Assembly: GCA_902561075.1 (NCBI GenBank)
Contig: CACEOC010000002.1
Span: 75,283-108,426 of the forward strand
Source of the DNA: an uncultured Pelagibacteraceae bacterium
GTDB taxonomy: Bacteria; Pseudomonadota; Alphaproteobacteria; Pelagibacterales; Pelagibacteraceae
Length of the DNA: 33,144 bases
Direction of reading: 5' to 3'
How positions within the stretch are numbered: the stretch's first letter is position 1; every line of letters starts with the position of its first letter. The notes under the pieces were generated by a model. The model did no database searches. It worked only from the letters and a program-made list of their open reading frames with translations, and had not been told where the DNA came from. A program made the position numbers and the translations under genes. Shown here piece after piece: positions 26,430 through 33,144 of the stretch.

Positions 26430-27260
26430 CTAATAATTAAAAAATTTTAAATCATTTTCAAATAAATCATTGGCTTCTTTTTGAATTTCTTTAGGTAGAA
26501 GATTTTGCCATTTATTTTTTGATCCGAGATAAAAAAATTTGACTTTTTTATTTGATCTTGAAAAAACATTTTCTTTAAATTCTCCATTTTTTTCTTTATT
26601 TTCTAAGCTATCAAAATTAGTCGATTTAATTGCATTTCTCAGTTTTTCCTCATTTATCAATTCTTTTGATCCAATAAGACCATTTATAAATGCAATTAAC
26701 TCCTTAAAAGTGTTAAAAGAGTTCTTTTCCAAGTCTTCATATTTAACTAAATGTTTTTTAAATGGATTGTTTTGCAGCCAAGTTTTATAATTTTTTGACC
26801 AAGAACCTACAAATTGTGAAGCATTATAATTTTTTGTCAATTCATCAAAAATTACAGTATCTTCTTTGCACATTATTTTTAATGCATCTTTATAAGTGAG
26901 GTCCATGTGGTTTTTAAATGAGGTAAGAACGTTTCTCGGATCTCTAATAATATAAATTACCCCCAAAGTATGTTTAGTTGTTGTAAATTTATTATTATTT
27001 AATTGCATTAAACAATTATGTGTTTTTAAAAATTTTATTTTTTTACTTTTTAATATTTCTTCCTGAGTTGGTCTCCAATACGGAGTTACTTCTAAAGGAT
27101 CTTTTAATTTTTCAGAAATAAAGTCCTCGCTAGGAAACTTTTTTATATTTTCCAAAAGATTAAAGTTAAACTCCCCATCCTCAGTAAAAAAATATGCACT
27201 TAATAAAGACCTTACCCATGTGTTTCCACTTTTTGGGTAAGATGCAATCCAAATAATCAT
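26430..27260 (-). CDS. Sulfotransferase-domain protein (276 aa)
   Basis: Stand-alone cytosolic-type sulfotransferase fold. MIIWIASYPKSGNTWVRSLL places the PAPS loop YPKSGNTW at 8-15; FLKTHNC near 77-83 is the catalytic Lys-Thr-His strand, and YIIRDPRNVLTSFKNHM near 103-119 is the 3'-phosphate-binding segment. KVKFFYLGSKNKWQNLL near the C-terminus resembles the RKG-x-x-GDWKN region. It belongs to a different branch from the two TPR proteins at 1-2951. No signal peptide. It abuts the tRNA-Gly cassette (53 bp to the tRNA fragment). The acceptor is unknown. Confidence 0.88.
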   Translation of the reverse strand: MIIWIASYPKSGNTWVRSLLSAYFFTEDGEFNFNLLENIKKFPSEDFISEKLKDPLEVTPYWRPTQEEILKSKKIKFLKTHNCLMQLNNNKFTTTKHTLGVIYIIRDPRNVLTSFKNHMDLTYKDALKIMCKEDTVIFDELTKNYNASQFVGSWSKNYKTWLQNNPFKKHLVKYEDLEKNSFNTFKELIAFINGLIGSKELINEEKLRNAIKSTNFDSLENKEKNGEFKENVFSRSNKKVKFFYLGSKNKWQNLLPKEIQKEANDLFENDLKFFNY

Positions 27261-27274
27261 TACATTAATATAAC

Positions 27275-27303
27275 TTGCATTTACAATATCAGCTAATTAT
27301 AAT
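27275..27303 (+). promoter_or_regulatory. Sigma-70 promoter upstream of the tRNA-Gly fragment
   Basis: TTGCAT (27275-27280), a 17-bp spacer and a perfect TATAAT (27298-27303) end 10 bp before the tRNA fragment. The ACTTGCATTT block and TATAAT are shared with the promoter of the complete tRNA-Gly at 28919-28947, with the same 17-bp spacing. It has no complete tRNA gene to serve and could drive the secreted propeller gene. Confidence 0.65.
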
Positions 27304-27313
27304 TATAATAAAT

Positions 27314-27354
27314 GCGGGCATAGCTCAGTGGTAGAGCGTCTCGTTGCCAACGAG
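27314..27354 (+). pseudogene. 5' fragment of tRNA-Gly(GCC), left boundary of the cassette
   Basis: 41 bases are identical to positions 1-41 of the complete tRNA-Gly at 28961: acceptor 5' strand GCGGGCA, D arm GCTC...GAGC, and anticodon arm with loop TTGCCAA. Identity stops at the last base of the anticodon stem. The T arm and acceptor 3' strand are absent or unrecognisable, although about half of the next 30 positions at most still match in register (GTC, GGTT, CC). It is either the att copy of an integration event or a decayed duplicate of the whole gene. Confidence 0.85.
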
Positions 27355-27407
27355 GCAGTCCTTGGTTTTTTATCCTTGCTAATCTTAGTCTTTCTCAACG
27401 TCTAGTT

Positions 27408-27430
27408 AATCTCGACACACTCACGACACA
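27408..27430 (+). repeat. 23-bp direct repeat, left copy (GACACA units in helical phase)
   Basis: AAT followed by CTCGACACACTCACGACACA occurs here and again at 28863-28885, in the same orientation on both sides of the propeller gene. Inside and next to this copy GACACA recurs at 27414, 27425 and 27435, spaced 11 and 10 bp, one helical turn apart. That spacing is what arm-type binding sites of a tyrosine integrase can look like (inference). Confidence 0.85.
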
Positions 27431-27547
27431 CTTTGACACAGAAAAGAAAAATTATGGTGAGTGGAATAAAATATAATTGTAATTAAACTGTTACAAATTT
27501 TTCATCTTGTTTTGATAACTTTTCAGAAAATCAAATAGGAATATATA

Positions 27548-28798
27548 ATGATAAAATTAATCTTAGCAGGCCTTCTGGCCTCAACTGCATTTGTTAGCAC
27601 AGTAAATGCAGACTTTAAAGAAATTGGGAAATTTGGAACACCAGCAAATAACCCTAGTGCAGAAGAAACTTCAGCAGAAATAATTGCAGCAACAGCAGAT
27701 GGCATGAAACTGGTATATAGCGATAGCCCTGCAAACGCATTAGGCATGATTGATATTACTGATCCAGCAAATCCGAAACCATTAGGCCACATGCATTTAG
27801 GTGGTGAACCAACTAGTGTTGCAATCAAAAATGGACAAGCATTTGTAGGTATTAATACTTCTTTAAACTACGTAGAGCCAAGTGGTCACTTATTAATTGT
27901 TGATCTTGACTCAGGAAAAGAAGTTACAAAAGTAGAACTAGGTGGACAACCAGACTCGGTTGCAGTTAGTCCAGATGGAACTTTTGTAGCAATAGCTATT
28001 GAAAATGAACGTAACGAAGATATCAACGATGAAAAAATTCCACAACTTCCAGGGGGTTTTGTGGCAATCGTTAATTTAGCAGATAACAGTGTTACTAAAG
28101 CGGACTTAGTTGGTTTTTCAACTATTGCTCCTAACGATCCAGAGCCTGAGTTTGTTGATATCAATAATTTAGGTGAAATAGTTGTTACTATCCAAGAGAA
28201 TAACTGGATGGCGGTTATTGATCGAAGTGGAAAAGTAATTTCAGAGTTTGATGCAGGACTAGTAACATTAGAAGGTGTTGACAATAAAAAAGACGGTGAA
28301 CTAAAGATGGTTGATACCATTGAGAATGTTCGTAGAGAACCAGACGCAGTTAAGTGGATTGACAATGATCATTTTGCAACTGCAAATGAAGGTGACTATA
28401 AACATGAAGCACCGGGTCAAGCAAAACGTGGTGGTAGTCGTGGATGGACAATCTTTAATAAAAATGGTTCGGTGGTATACGAGTCAGGTTCGTCATATGA
28501 AAGAGCACTCGCTTCAGCAGGTTACTGGCCAGAAAAACGTGCAGAGAAAAAAGGTGTAGAACCAGAGTCAGTTGAAGTAGCAATGTATGGTGATACACGT
28601 TATATCTTTGTTGGTGCTGAAAGAGCAAATGCTATCGGTGTTTATAAAGCAAATGATTTAACAAACCCAGAATTAGTTACTATATTACCAACAGGTATTG
28701 GACCAGAAGGTTTAGTTGCAATTCCACAACGTAACTTATTTATAAGTGCTAACGAAAAGGACTTAGAGAAATCAGTTACAATTTATAGCTTAGATTAA
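27548..28798 (+). CDS. Secreted beta-propeller protein ('choice-of-anchor I'-like / alkaline-phosphatase-like)
   Basis: The 416-residue precursor has a signal peptide (MIKLILAGLLASTAFVSTVNA, cleavage after VNA near residue 21) and a repeated beta-propeller pattern: LGMIDITDPANPKPLG, SGHLLIVDLDSGKEVTKVEL, PDSVAVSPDGTFVAIA, FVAIVNLADNSV. The segments REPDAVKWIDNDHFATANEGDY, GGSRGWTIFNKNGSVVYESGSSYE (in part), EPESVEVAMYGDTRYIFVG and GPEGLVAIPQRNLFISANE are typical of 'choice-of-anchor I' proteins, often annotated alkaline phosphatase. Known relatives are often longer, so this may be a shortened form. A good AGGA site (27537-27540) precedes the ATG. Arg is CGT in 7 of 11 cases, unlike the AGA use around it, suggesting transfer. 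Enzymatic activity is unproven. Confidence 0.85.
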   Translation: MIKLILAGLLASTAFVSTVNADFKEIGKFGTPANNPSAEETSAEIIAATADGMKLVYSDSPANALGMIDITDPANPKPLGHMHLGGEPTSVAIKNGQAFVGINTSLNYVEPSGHLLIVDLDSGKEVTKVELGGQPDSVAVSPDGTFVAIAIENERNEDINDEKIPQLPGGFVAIVNLADNSVTKADLVGFSTIAPNDPEPEFVDINNLGEIVVTIQENNWMAVIDRSGKVISEFDAGLVTLEGVDNKKDGELKMVDTIENVRREPDAVKWIDNDHFATANEGDYKHEAPGQAKRGGSRGWTIFNKNGSVVYESGSSYERALASAGYWPEKRAEKKGVEPESVEVAMYGDTRYIFVGAERANAIGVYKANDLTNPELVTILPTGIGPEGLVAIPQRNLFISANEKDLEKSVTIYSLD

Positions 28799-28814
28799 TA
28801 ACTAAATTTAACTT

Positions 28815-28834
28815 GTGGGGGCGTTAGCCCCCAC
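28815..28834 (+). terminator. G+C-rich hairpin after the propeller gene
   Basis: GTGGGGGC and GCCCCCAC form an 8-bp perfect stem around a GTTA tetraloop, 16 bp after the stop codon. There is no T tract directly after it, so it may terminate weakly or protect the mRNA 3' end. A second, A+T-rich hairpin (AAACTTT-CATGT-AAAGTTT) follows at 28838-28856. It is the only stem this G+C rich that I see in the window. Confidence 0.7.
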
Positions 28835-28862
28835 CATAAACTTTCATGTAAAGTTTTAAAAA

Positions 28863-28885
28863 AATCTCGACACACTCACGACACA
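28863..28885 (+). repeat. 23-bp direct repeat, right copy
   Basis: Exact copy of 27408-27430, here with two GACACA units (28869 and 28880, 11 bp apart). It lies 75 bp before the complete tRNA-Gly, inside the cassette's right end. Confidence 0.85.
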
Positions 28886-28918
28886 GTTGGTGATAAATTT
28901 TACTAATTTAACTAATAC

Positions 28919-28947
28919 TTGCATTTCTAAAAAGCGCTATCTATAAT
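28919..28947 (+). promoter_or_regulatory. Sigma-70 promoter of tRNA-Gly
   Basis: TTGCAT (28919-28924), 17-bp spacer, perfect TATAAT (28942-28947), 13 bp before the tRNA 5' end. It is similar to the promoter of the left fragment, so promoter and tRNA 5' half were duplicated together. Confidence 0.75.
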
Positions 28948-28960
28948 AGTTTTTTAACAA

Positions 28961-29035
28961 GCGGGCATAGCTCAGTGGTAGAGCGTCTCGTTGCCAACGA
29001 GAAGGTCGTGGGTTCAAGTCCCATTGCCCGCTCCA
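28961..29035 (+). tRNA. tRNA-Gly (anticodon GCC)
   Basis: Full cloverleaf: acceptor GCGGGCA/TGCCCGC, D arm GCTC-AGTGGTA-GAGC, anticodon arm TCTCG-TTGCCAA-CGAGA giving anticodon GCC, T arm GTGGG-TTCAAGT-CCCAT, discriminator T and an encoded CCA (29033-29035). It would read GGC and GGU. It forms the right boundary of the 27314-28960 cassette; its first 41 bases are duplicated at 27314-27354. Confidence 0.97.
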
Positions 29036-29077
29036 AATTATAATTTACATTATATAAATATATAATATGCTAATAAA

Positions 29078-29416
29078 ATGGAAGATTTAGCCAATAAAAA
29101 ATGTATTCCTTGTGAGGGAGGCATCCCAAGTTTCAACATTGAAGAGATACACAAATATCTTAAAAAAGTTGATGGTTGGGAAGTAAAGTCAGATGATCAA
29201 AAAACATATTATTTAATTAAAGAATTTAAATTTGATAATTTTTTAAAAAGTATTCAATTTGTAAATAAAGTTGGTGATATTGCGGAAACTGAGGGACATC
29301 ATCCAGATATTTGGTTTGGATGGGGTTATGCAAAAATAAAGATTTTCACTCATGCAATTAGTGGATTACATGAAAGTGATTTTGTTTTAGCTGCAAAAAT
29401 TGATAAATTATCTTAA
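29078..29416 (+). CDS. phhB: Pterin-4a-carbinolamine dehydratase
   Basis: Dehydrates 4a-hydroxytetrahydropterin, recycling the cofactor of aromatic amino-acid hydroxylases. Length 112 aa. The active-site GHHPD (73-77, preceded by ETE) and the later THAISGLHESDFVLAAKID match the family; an N-terminal CIPCEGG segment is also common in it. No phenylalanine hydroxylase gene is in the window, so its partner here is unknown. The stop end overlaps purH by 4 bp in convergent orientation. Confidence 0.92.
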   Translation: MEDLANKKCIPCEGGIPSFNIEEIHKYLKKVDGWEVKSDDQKTYYLIKEFKFDNFLKSIQFVNKVGDIAETEGHHPDIWFGWGYAKIKIFTHAISGLHESDFVLAAKIDKLS

Positions 29417-30969
29417 TGTTTAAAATATCTTTTTTTTGAAAAAACTAATACTAAACCCAATTTGTTTGCAAAATTTATGATTTCCTTATCTCTAATTGAC
29501 CCTGAGGGCTGAATTATTGCGGTTACTCCTGCTAATGACAATTTTTCTAAATTGTCAACAAAAGGGAAAAAAGCATCTGAAGCCGCACATAATTCTGACC
29601 GTCTCATCTTAGAAAATTTTTCTAAATTATCAATTTTGTTCATTTTATCTATTGATATCTTGCAACTATCTATTCTACTTGATTGCCCTGAGCCAATTCC
29701 AACTGTAGAGTAATTTTTAGAAAGAACAATTGCGTTTGATTTTACATGTTTACATACATTAAACGTGAAAATTAAGTTTTTTAAAGTGTCTTTACTTGGT
29801 TTGATCTTAGATACAACTTTAAAATTATTCGAAGATGAATCTAAATCAATATTTTGTAACAAAAAATTATTAAAATTTGATTTAATATCTATAACTTGAT
29901 TTGTTTTAAAACTTCTAGAGTCTATTAATCTTAAATTCTTTTTTCTTTTTAAAATTTTGATAGCTTTATTATCGAATCCTTTACCAATTATGATCTCGAA
30001 AAAAGTCTTATTAATTTGGGAGGCAATTTTTTCATTTATTTTAAAATTACATGAGACTATTCCTCCAAACGCACTTACAGGATCACACATAAATGCAAGA
30101 TTAAAACTTTCTAGTTTATTTTTAACCGCTGAAACTCCACAAGGATTTGAATGTTTAACTATTACTGTCCCTGTATTTTTAGGTAACGAACTAGATATGG
30201 ATAATGCTGAGTAAATATCATTGAAATTATTAAAGCTAAGTTTTTTTCCTGATAATTGTATTATATCTAAATCTTGACCTGAGTATGAATAGATGGCAGC
30301 TTTTTGATGTGGATTTTCACCATATCTTAAATCATCTATTTTTTCTCCACTTATTATTTTTTTTTCAGGAAAATAATTTTTTGATAATTTTGTAAAATAA
30401 TTTGAAATTGAGGTGTCGTAAAATGCAGTGTTTAAGAAAGCTTTTTCAGCCATATCTCTCCTAAATTTAAGTGATGTGCAACCTTTATTTTTTTTTAACT
30501 CTGATATAAGAGCTTCATAATCATTTTTAGAATAAATAATAGTAACTCTATCATGATTTTTAGCAGCTGCGCGCACAAGTGTTGGTCCACCAATATCAAT
30601 ATTCTCTATGATTTTATTGAAATTATTCGTTTTTTTAATAGTTTCCTCAAATGGATAAAAATTTACTATAACTAAATCTATTTTCTGAATACCCGAGTTT
30701 TTCATTTCTTTTGTATGCTTAATATTATCTTTCTTACTTAAGATTCCTGCATGTATTTTTGGATGTAAGGTTTTTACTCTTCCATCCAAAAGCTCTGGAA
30801 AATTTGTAAATTCCGAAAGTTTGATAGATTGATAACCTAATTCTTTTATTTTTTTAAATGTACCACCTGAACTTATAATCTTAATTTTATATTTACGAAA
30901 AACTTTTAAGATAGTTTGAAGTTTATCTTTATCGTGTACAGAAATGAGTGCTGTTTTAATTTTGCTCAT
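29413..30969 (-). CDS. purH: Bifunctional AICAR transformylase / IMP cyclohydrolase
   Basis: Last two steps of IMP synthesis. Length 518 aa. The N-terminal cyclohydrolase (MGS-like) domain has ALISVHDKDKL, ISSGGTFKKIKELG and LDGRVKTLHPKIHAGIL (about 61-77). The transformylase domain has RYGENPHQKAA (215-225) and KHSNPCG (272-278) with the catalytic Lys-His, then AFGGIVSCNF and, near the end, ASDAFFPFVDNLE and IIQPSGSIRDKE. It also consumes the AICAR released by HisF. Its ATG shares one base with the stop codon of the upstream heparinase-like gene. Confidence 0.97.
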   Translation of the reverse strand: MSKIKTALISVHDKDKLQTILKVFRKYKIKIISSGGTFKKIKELGYQSIKLSEFTNFPELLDGRVKTLHPKIHAGILSKKDNIKHTKEMKNSGIQKIDLVIVNFYPFEETIKKTNNFNKIIENIDIGGPTLVRAAAKNHDRVTIIYSKNDYEALISELKKNKGCTSLKFRRDMAEKAFLNTAFYDTSISNYFTKLSKNYFPEKKIISGEKIDDLRYGENPHQKAAIYSYSGQDLDIIQLSGKKLSFNNFNDIYSALSISSSLPKNTGTVIVKHSNPCGVSAVKNKLESFNLAFMCDPVSAFGGIVSCNFKINEKIASQINKTFFEIIIGKGFDNKAIKILKRKKNLRLIDSRSFKTNQVIDIKSNFNNFLLQNIDLDSSSNNFKVVSKIKPSKDTLKNLIFTFNVCKHVKSNAIVLSKNYSTVGIGSGQSSRIDSCKISIDKMNKIDNLEKFSKMRRSELCAASDAFFPFVDNLEKLSLAGVTAIIQPSGSIRDKEIINFANKLGLVLVFSKKRYFKH

Positions 30970-32597
30970 TATATCCTTCTTAGTTCCCAGTTGATTATCT
31001 GTATCTCATTTTTTATTTTACCGCTTATAAATATATTTCTATTTTCAGAATAAAAATCTTTTTTCCCAAAATATAAACCAGTTTCAACATCAATTGTGTT
31101 ATTTTCAGAAATAAATTTCCAACCAGAATCCTCTAATTCTAACAAAATTGATTTGTTATCTATAGTTTTTGTAGCCTTTATTTTGGGGTGCAGATGAAAT
31201 CTTATTTCAAAATTATAAGATAAGTTTTTAGTCTTTTTTTCTAAAATATCTTTTCCTTTTAAGAGGAACTTTTTTGAGAAAAATTCAATTTGACGCTCAT
31301 GTATAATATTATATTTTTTTTTATAGCTGTCATGTGCAGCCTGTAAAATCCATTTATCTGTATCTTTAATTACTTTTTTCCTAATTATATTAAAGTATTT
31401 TTTCACATACTTATCGCCGTAAATGGTATTATTAAATTTAACTATGGAGGTGTCATCTACAACTAAGGTTGAATGAGCAACCGAAGATCTTGACATAGAA
31501 TTAAGCTGGTGTTTCTCTTTTTGAAAGTATCCTGAATTAGTTATTATTTTATTATTTAGGTAAGAAAATTCAAATGATAAAGTACCAGATTGATAATTTT
31601 GCGAAAATTTTTTTTCAGGTGGTCTTCCAACATCCATAATAATTTGGCTTTTGTTGTCTTTTATTAAAGCATAGCCTCCAATTTCATTTAATTTACAATT
31701 AAATTTATATCCATAAAGTTCTAGATATTTGTCAAAAGTCTCATTTTTAATTTCGTGATTACCATTAAATAAATTGGAAATTTTTTTGTTTTGACAAAAA
31801 AGATTATATGCCTGACCCAAGTAGTATATTATCTCATCCAAATATTCTGGTATATCATTGTTAGTCTCTCTCAATAATTCTCTGACGAGTATAAAATATT
31901 TTAAGTAAAAAATGAGCTGTCTAAAACTCCTTGATTTTGGAAATCCTTCACTATCAAATGAAATTTGTATTATTTTACCTAACAATTTAAATCCATATTC
32001 TAAAAAATTTTGATCCTTGTAGCTTAGACCAGTAAGAATTATTGCTACGCATCCAATAACTTTATCTTCAATAATATTTGATCTATCGATTTCGAACTTT
32101 AAATGATTTACTTGTTTTCTTATTAAATAATTGAACTTGTTCTTATAACTTTCCTTTCCATCGTCATAAGTAAGTTTAGTGTTACTTATCCAAGCAATTA
32201 TTCTTTTTGATAAAACATTTAAATCCCATACTTTATTGCTGTACCTAATATTATTATCTATCCATTTTTCTAAAATCGACTGAACTTTTTTCCTTGAGGA
32301 TTTTAAATCAATCGTAAATAGCCAAAAAAAACTATTTAATTTAAATTTGCTTAAATCATTCATATTTTCTATTTTCCAAATTGTTTCAAAGTCAAAATCG
32401 TCAATATTATTTTTTTGTTTATTATATTTTACTAAACAATCGAACAAACTAGGACTTGGTTTATATATTAAATTCTTATTATCAATCTTAGAAATTTTCT
32501 TATTATAAAATGATGAATTGAGATAAAATTTTCTAAGTCTTGAATTTAGACCTAATCTTATTTTATCAATAAAAAAAATTGCATCCTTCAAAGCCAT
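30969..32597 (-). CDS. Heparinase II/III-like protein
   Basis: The 542-residue protein has an N-terminal helical (alpha/alpha toroid-like) half and a beta-rich C-terminal half with GGYALIKDNKSQIIMDVG, SGTLSFEFSYLNNKIITNSGYF (in part), SRSSVAHSTLVVDD and FEIRFHLHPKIKA, which fit the heparinase II/III C-terminal domain. In many alphaproteobacteria such a gene lies between rpe and purH, exactly as here. No signal peptide is visible, which is odd for a polysaccharide lyase and points to a cytoplasmic or cell-envelope precursor role. Substrate unknown. Stop and start codons touch the neighbours on both sides, so it is co-expressed with rpe and purH. Confidence 0.82.
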   Translation of the reverse strand: MALKDAIFFIDKIRLGLNSRLRKFYLNSSFYNKKISKIDNKNLIYKPSPSLFDCLVKYNKQKNNIDDFDFETIWKIENMNDLSKFKLNSFFWLFTIDLKSSRKKVQSILEKWIDNNIRYSNKVWDLNVLSKRIIAWISNTKLTYDDGKESYKNKFNYLIRKQVNHLKFEIDRSNIIEDKVIGCVAIILTGLSYKDQNFLEYGFKLLGKIIQISFDSEGFPKSRSFRQLIFYLKYFILVRELLRETNNDIPEYLDEIIYYLGQAYNLFCQNKKISNLFNGNHEIKNETFDKYLELYGYKFNCKLNEIGGYALIKDNKSQIIMDVGRPPEKKFSQNYQSGTLSFEFSYLNNKIITNSGYFQKEKHQLNSMSRSSVAHSTLVVDDTSIVKFNNTIYGDKYVKKYFNIIRKKVIKDTDKWILQAAHDSYKKKYNIIHERQIEFFSKKFLLKGKDILEKKTKNLSYNFEIRFHLHPKIKATKTIDNKSILLELEDSGWKFISENNTIDVETGLYFGKKDFYSENRNIFISGKIKNEIQIINWELRRI

Positions 32598-33144
32598 TTA
32601 TGGATTTCTTAATATTTCAATATTTTTTTTTAAATCTCCGTTATTTTCTTTAAATATTGTTGTTCCAGATACAAGTATATCCGCGCCAGCTTCAATAGTT
32701 TTTTTTGAATTCGAAAAATCAATACCTCCATCTACTTCAATCTTATAATTCAAATTATTTTTTGTTCTTAGTTTACTTAATTCATCTATTTTTTTTAAAA
32801 CCTCAGGCATAAATTTTTGACCACCAAATCCTGGGAATACACTCATTACCAAAATAAGATCTATATCATTTAAATTATTTAAAATTGTCTCAATAGGTGT
32901 ATTTGGATTAAGCGAGACACCAGCTTTTTTTTTTAAATCTTTAATTTCTTTTATTGAGTTCTTTAGGTTTTCAGTGGATTCAGGATGAATTGTTATGATA
33001 TCGGACCCTGCTTTGGCATATTCTTTTATGTATTTATGGACAGGATTAATCATTAAATGAACATCAAAAGGTAATTTTGTATATTTTCTTAAAGCTTTTA
33101 TTACTGGAGGACCAATTGTTAAGTTAGGAACAAAATGACCATCC
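32598..33144 (-). CDS. rpe: Ribulose-phosphate 3-epimerase, N-terminus beyond window edge
   Basis: Interconverts ribulose 5-phosphate and xylulose 5-phosphate. The reading frame is open to the right edge, where it begins DGHFVPNLTIGPPVIKAL (the conserved M-D-G-x-F-V-P-N metal site), so the ATG at 33053 is internal (DVHLM) and not the start. Further motifs: VMSVFPGFGGQKFMPEVLKKI (in part), IEVDGGIDFSN with catalytic Asp, and ADILVSGTTIF. About 182 residues are visible; roughly 35-40 are missing. The stop codon is directly followed by the heparinase-like ATG. Confidence 0.96.
   Translation of the reverse strand, partial: DGHFVPNLTIGPPVIKALRKYTKLPFDVHLMINPVHKYIKEYAKAGSDIITIHPESTENLKNSIKEIKDLKKKAGVSLNPNTPIETILNNLNDIDLILVMSVFPGFGGQKFMPEVLKKIDELSKLRTKNNLNYKIEVDGGIDFSNSKKTIEAGADILVSGTTIFKENNGDLKKNIEILRNP

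Noticed and set aside
27355..27547. Integrase remnant in the left part of the cassette
   Set aside because: No open frame with recombinase residues (R...HxxR...Y) is visible; the stretch holds only the direct repeat and A+T-rich sequence.
33051..33053. ATG as start of rpe
   Set aside because: The upstream residues in the same frame are conserved rpe sequence up to the window edge, so this Met is internal.
1..33144. CRISPR arrays, insertion sequences, restriction or other defence systems
   Set aside because: No regularly spaced repeat array, no transposase or defence-type gene is present on either strand.

Overview
The window looks like chromosome of an alphaproteobacterium of the SAR11 clade (Pelagibacterales, 'Candidatus Pelagibacter'-like). 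Several things point there. The DNA is extremely A+T rich, Arg is nearly always AGA, and the proteins are rich in Lys, Asn and Ile. Genes overlap by 1-11 bp, and almost no non-coding DNA remains. The gene order is the classic alphaproteobacterial origin neighbourhood (hemE | ppsR-maf-aroE-coaE-dnaQ-secB ... hslUV-hisBHAFE). The assignment comes from gene content and style only; no database search was possible.

Layout. (1) 1-2951, minus strand: two tandem paralogous TPR-sulfotransferases, the first cut by the window edge. (2) 2977-6741, minus strand: rho, hemJ, hemH and hemE (late haem synthesis plus transcription termination). (3) 6742-7021: a 280-bp gap of about 85% A+T between the divergent hemE and ppsR genes, at the position of oriC in Caulobacter and Rickettsia; it is the best replication-origin candidate here. 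(4) 7022-10592, plus strand: ppsR, maf, an unlisted 49-residue membrane protein, aroE, coaE and dnaQ. (5) 10589-14955: secB and fxsA (minus); a Tim44-like protein, an Smr-domain protein and a GNAT-like protein (plus); hslU and hslV (minus). (6) 15045-18021: hisB-hisH-hisA-hisF-hisE. (7) 18112-21101: malyl-CoA lyase plus both subunits of a malate/succinate-CoA ligase, followed by a HIT protein and an acetyltransferase. (8) 21993-27260: lolA and ftsK (minus), a UbiH-type hydroxylase (plus), a LON-domain protein and a third sulfotransferase (minus). (9) 27275-29035: a tRNA-Gly(GCC)-bounded cassette. Its left edge is a duplicated promoter plus the first 41 nt of tRNA-Gly, and its right edge is the complete tRNA-Gly gene with a similar promoter. 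It holds one secreted beta-propeller gene with different codon use, flanked by 23-bp direct repeats with GACACA units one helical turn apart. (10) 29078-33144: phhB (plus), then purH, a heparinase-II/III-like gene and a partial rpe (minus).

Most of the window is conserved core metabolism. The accessory parts are the sulfotransferase pair beside rho and the tRNA-Gly cassette. All five convergent gene pairs overlap or are separated by one base, so there is no room for intrinsic terminators between them; the only strong G+C hairpin lies inside the cassette.
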